Of a stretch of DNA of 9,470 nt, positions 6,847 to 9,470 are shown piece after piece. The stretch is from contig RKRX01000019.1 in assembly GCA_007571185.1 (NCBI GenBank), forward strand, positions 1-9,470, given 5' to 3'. Every line of letters starts with the position of its first letter. Positions within the stretch are counted from its first letter, which is position 1. The translations under genes were made by a program, and so were the position numbers. The notes beneath the pieces are model-generated. The model was not told the DNA's origin, made no database searches, and saw nothing but the letters and a program-made list of their open reading frames with translations. Origin of the DNA: Oceanicaulis sp. (GTDB taxonomy: Bacteria; Pseudomonadota; Alphaproteobacteria; Caulobacterales; Maricaulaceae).

Positions 6847-7332
6847 ATGAAAGGCGATCCTAAGGTTATCGAATACCTGAACAACGCGCTGAGGCTGGAG
6901 CTGACCACGGTCAACCAGTACTTTCTGCATGCGCGCATGTTCAAGGACTGGGGCTTTTCTAAAATCGCCAAGATCGAATATGAAGAGTCCGTTGACGAGA
7001 TGAAACACGCCGATGCGCTGATTGAACGCATCCTGTTTCTGGAGGGCCTGCCCAATGTACAGGATTTGGGCAAGGTGCTGATCGGCGAGACTTTGAAAGA
7101 ATGCCTGGAGTGCGACCTGAGAGCCGAGCAGCGCGCGCATCCGGTTTACAAGGCCGCCATCGCCTATTGCGAAAAAATAGGCGACTATGTCTCCCGTCAG
7201 ATTCTTGATGGGATTCTGCATTCCGAGGAAGAGCATATCGACTATCTGGAAACCCAGCTGGACATCATCGGAAAGATCGGTGAAGAACGCTATATGCAAA
7301 GCCAGCTAGACCCGGGCCAGGATGCGCCCTGA
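6847..7332 (+). CDS. bfr: Bacterioferritin, haem-containing iron-storage protein (161 aa)
   Basis: Bacterioferritin assembles as a 24-subunit shell that oxidises ferrous iron and stores it as a ferric mineral in the cytosol. Numbered from the ATG at 6847, the di-iron ferroxidase ligands are all present: E18, E51, H54, E94, E127 and H130, with conserved Y25. M52, the axial haem ligand shared between two subunits, is also kept, so this is a haem-binding Bfr rather than a plain ferritin. Length matches the usual 155-162 residues. The start at 6847 is chosen over in-frame upstream codons because GGAGA (6837-6841) sits just before it and the family begins MKGDPKVIxYLN. It lies downstream of bfd, the expected partner. 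The C-terminal tail past about residue 150 is family-variable. Confidence 0.97.
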   Translation: MKGDPKVIEYLNNALRLELTTVNQYFLHARMFKDWGFSKIAKIEYEESVDEMKHADALIERILFLEGLPNVQDLGKVLIGETLKECLECDLRAEQRAHPVYKAAIAYCEKIGDYVSRQILDGILHSEEEHIDYLETQLDIIGKIGEERYMQSQLDPGQDAP

Positions 7333-7355
7333 AGCGCGCGTCCTACTCTCTGGGG

Positions 7356-7394
7356 AAAACGCTGCGCTGGCGCGAAATTCCAGCGCGACGTTTT
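7356..7394. terminator. Bidirectional intrinsic terminator between bfr and the convergent PQQ gene
   Basis: AAAACG (7356-7361) and GCGCTGG (7364-7370) pair with CCAGCGC (7380-7386) and CGTTTT (7389-7394) around a 9-base loop, with one internal mismatch/wobble step. The A run on one side and the T run on the other give a U tract in either direction. It starts 23 bases after the bfr stop and suits a convergent gene pair. Confidence 0.7.
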
Positions 7395-7497
7395 CGCCTT
7401 CCGGTCATGAAGAGCCACGCCGGGATTTATTGGCGTTCGTTTGCGCTGGAAGAAAATCACAGCGGGCTGAGGTAAAGGCGCCGAGCATCGGTACACT

Positions 7498-9315
7498 CTA
7501 ATCCCGGGTCTCTTCATACCATTGCACGGCTTGCGCCATTTCCTCATCGGTAACAGGGGGTACGGCGGCAAAGCGTTCCCGCGCATAGCTGAGAACCGCC
7601 TGTAATTCCTGCATGGTTAGCGGACCTTCACCATAACCTTCCATCACATTGGACCATTGGCGGCTAGGGGCTGGACCGGTCAGCACATAATGAGCCAGCG
7701 AGACCGCATCACCGCCAAGAATAGCAGAGCCTTTCAGCGCCGGTGCAAAGCCCGGCGCGCCCCCTCCGTCACGCTGGTGACAGGCGGCGCATTCCAGATT
7801 GTAAGCCTTCTGACCTGGTGAAACGCGGGCCATCACCAGACCGCCCTCAGGCAGGCCCAGTTCAGATCGATCCAGCGGCGCTTCAACAATTTCACCCGAT
7901 GCAATGGCGGCCAGATCGACGGACGCTGTTTCATCACCCTCATAGGTTATGCGCCAGATGTTCCAACCGCGAGCATCCCCCAGATACATCGCCCCGTCCG
8001 GTCCTACAGCCAGGCCCTGAGGAGCCATCGCCCCATCTAGGTGCGAGGCCGGAAACGGGATGTCACCGGGGAAATCAGCAGGACGGACGCCTTCAAATCC
8101 GTTGGCGAAAACGATCGGGGCATCAGCGAGTTCACCATCGGCCAGCGGTGCGAATGAAATCCGGTAACCCTGTTGGGGCGGGTTGGGATTCCGCCCCCAT
8201 CCGCCCTTGAATACGATGAAAGCGCCGTGGCGGTAGACCTCGGGAAAACCCTCCGCCTCATAAAACGCCATGGACATGGGGGCCCAGTGACCGGGGAAGC
8301 CATAGAGCGGGTCTTGATAGAAGCCCTCTTCAGCCCGATTGCGCCCTCGATCGGGATGACCTTCAGGTTCATATTCGGGCGCGATGCGCCGCTCTCCCAC
8401 CTCATGGTCATAATAGGTGTAAGGCCACCCGGAATTGGACCCACGATCAATACGGTGAAACTCTTCGGAGGGCAGCTCGGCGCCATCGCGAGGCGAGAAC
8501 AGTTCAGGATAGTATCGGTTGAGAAAATCCCGGCCATGGCTGACGCCGAACAGGGCGTCCTGTTGTCGGCTCCAGCCGAAAGCAAGCATGTTACGGATAC
8601 CCGTAGCGTAATGTTCAGCGCTGTTCTGGTGCTGGTCGCGAGTGTCAGCGTCAAAACGCCAGACACCCGCCTGACGTTCCAGTTGCGGGCAGGGATAAAG
8701 GCCCAAAGACCCCTTGGTGCGGCGTTTTTCCATGCAGGCGTTTGACGGCGCGCCCACCATGACGAACATATTGCCTGCATCATCAAAAGCCATGGGCTTA
8801 TAGGGGTGTTCCCGCCCGTTGCGGAGAAAACCATAAGCGATGCGCTGGCGGCGGCCGCGTGGCGCGATCTCGCCCGGAATCAATGGCCAGCGGAAGATTT
8901 CAGTGGTGGCGGAGGCGTACAGCCATTCCTGCCCGTTTTCGTCCACACGCACGGCCAGCGAGGAGCCGCCCACGCTGCCAAACTCCCGGGTGCGATCAAC
9001 CCTTCCATCGCCGTCATCATCACGCATGGCGATGATTCCTGCCTGCCAGGGCAGGCGATTGCGCCGGATGGCGAAAACCACATTGTCTGAGGACACCGCA
9101 AATGCACGCAGATTGGTGAAACCCTGATGGTAAAGCGTAGCCCGGAAGCCTGGCGGCAATGCAAAGCCCAGCGCTTCATGATGGATAAGGCTGGGCTGGG
9201 GCGCATTCAACGCACCGCTGGGCTCAGCGCCTGCATCAAGCGCTAAGGACGTCTCACCGACCAGCGGTGAAAAGCAGGCCAGCATTACAAAAGCGATCGA
9301 AGAACGTAAGATCAT
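7498..9315 (-). CDS. Periplasmic PQQ-dependent sugar dehydrogenase with fused cytochrome c domain (605 aa)
   Basis: The protein looks like a soluble-type PQQ aldose/sorbosone dehydrogenase (GSDH beta-propeller) with a C-terminal cytochrome c. It would oxidise a sugar or alcohol in the periplasm, reduce PQQ, and pass electrons to the haem and on to the respiratory chain. Residues 1 to about 25 are a signal peptide. The propeller shows DDDGDGRVDRT (99-109, a calcium-site-like loop), YATGIRN (236-242), GSNSGWPYTY (292-301), HWAPMSMAFY and MAPQGLAVGPDG, all family-like. The haem motif CAACH is at 509-513, with M558 a possible axial ligand. The longest frame starts at 9339, but I prefer the ATG at 9313-9315: it follows AGGAAAGG with a 7-base spacer and leaves a clean signal peptide. 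The precise sugar is unknown. A lipoprotein alternative (MLAC, residues 11-14) is weak. No PQQ synthesis genes are in view. Confidence 0.88.
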   Translation of the reverse strand: MILRSSIAFVMLACFSPLVGETSLALDAGAEPSGALNAPQPSLIHHEALGFALPPGFRATLYHQGFTNLRAFAVSSDNVVFAIRRNRLPWQAGIIAMRDDDGDGRVDRTREFGSVGGSSLAVRVDENGQEWLYASATTEIFRWPLIPGEIAPRGRRQRIAYGFLRNGREHPYKPMAFDDAGNMFVMVGAPSNACMEKRRTKGSLGLYPCPQLERQAGVWRFDADTRDQHQNSAEHYATGIRNMLAFGWSRQQDALFGVSHGRDFLNRYYPELFSPRDGAELPSEEFHRIDRGSNSGWPYTYYDHEVGERRIAPEYEPEGHPDRGRNRAEEGFYQDPLYGFPGHWAPMSMAFYEAEGFPEVYRHGAFIVFKGGWGRNPNPPQQGYRISFAPLADGELADAPIVFANGFEGVRPADFPGDIPFPASHLDGAMAPQGLAVGPDGAMYLGDARGWNIWRITYEGDETASVDLAAIASGEIVEAPLDRSELGLPEGGLVMARVSPGQKAYNLECAACHQRDGGGAPGFAPALKGSAILGGDAVSLAHYVLTGPAPSRQWSNVMEGYGEGPLTMQELQAVLSYARERFAAVPPVTDEEMAQAVQWYEETRD

Positions 9316-9322
9316 GAATGCA

Positions 9323-9330
9323 CCTTTCCT
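9323..9330 (-). promoter_or_regulatory. Start-deciding ribosome binding site of the PQQ dehydrogenase
   Basis: On the minus strand this reads AGGAAAGG, 7 bases before the ATG at 9315. The upstream in-frame ATG at 9339 has no comparable site, so translation most likely begins at 9315. Confidence 0.7.
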
Positions 9331-9341
9331 TCTCTTCATGG

Positions 9342-9470
9342 CTCTGCATCAATGCACGATCGGGTGATTTTCCGACGCATAGCGGGGTGCTGAACCGGTC
9401 TTACAAGTGCAGACCGGTTCAGCACCCCGCTATGCGTCGGAAAATCACCCGATCGTGCATTGATGCAGAG
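9342..9470. repeat. Perfect 60-bp inverted repeat with 9-nt loop, running to the window end
   Basis: The left arm 9342-9401 and right arm 9411-9470 are exact reverse complements over all 60 bases, around the loop TACAAGTGC (9402-9410). The right arm ends at the last base, so the true palindrome may be longer. The left arm is the natural upstream region of the PQQ dehydrogenase and includes TGCATCAATGCA (9345-9356) and CGATCG. A perfect arm match with a short loop is typical of foldback chimeras or assembly artefacts at contig ends; a natural large palindrome or a closed-hairpin molecule end is less likely. Confidence 0.95.

Noticed and set aside
6805..7299. 164-codon minus-strand frame over bfr
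   Set aside because: Antisense to an unmistakable bacterioferritin with all ligands present.
8037..8834. 265-codon minus-strand frame inside the PQQ dehydrogenase gene
   Set aside because: Out-of-frame shadow; the overlapping frame has continuous homology-like motifs.

Overview
The window looks like chromosomal DNA of a Gram-negative bacterium, most likely an alphaproteobacterium (a marine Maricaulales/Hyphomonadales-like or Caulobacter-like organism is my best guess). The reasons are a large TonB-dependent outer-membrane receptor, a Bfd/bacterioferritin pair preceded by a TGCAAAT-type Fur-like palindrome, and a periplasmic PQQ sugar dehydrogenase fused to cytochrome c. No rRNA, tRNA, CRISPR array or intact insertion sequence was seen. 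The taxonomic call is inference.

Region 1 (1-2370) reads as accessory DNA. Three plus-strand genes are joined by two TGATG stop/start overlaps: the 3' end of a larger gene with a phage/mobile-element flavour, a DUF4365 protein with a PD-(D/E)XK-like nuclease signature, and a 386-residue protein of unknown function. The last two look like a two-gene cassette, possibly a defence module. It is followed by a small AT-rich gene (2094-2362) that is broken by a one-base frameshift in a T run; joining the two frames restores a protein of about 89 residues.

Region 2 (2363-2705) has no convincing gene. It carries several short perfect hairpins and leads into the receptor gene.

Region 3 (2706-7332) holds a TonB-dependent receptor (904 aa) ending in a hairpin, a minus-strand YgjP/DUF45 metallopeptidase-like gene, and divergent from it the iron-storage pair bfd and bfr. 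Bfd is the ferredoxin that helps release iron from bacterioferritin. Bfr here keeps all six ferroxidase ligands, Tyr25 and the haem Met52. A Fur-like box lies just upstream of bfd. bfr ends in a bidirectional terminator shared with the convergent gene.

Region 4 (7498-9315, minus strand) is a PQQ-dependent sugar dehydrogenase with a C-terminal CxxCH cytochrome c domain. Its start is best placed eight codons inside the longest reading frame.

The window ends with a perfect inverted repeat: 60-nt arms, a 9-nt loop, running to the last base. This is more likely a foldback or assembly artefact at a contig end than natural structure, but it should be checked because a closed-hairpin molecule end would look similar.
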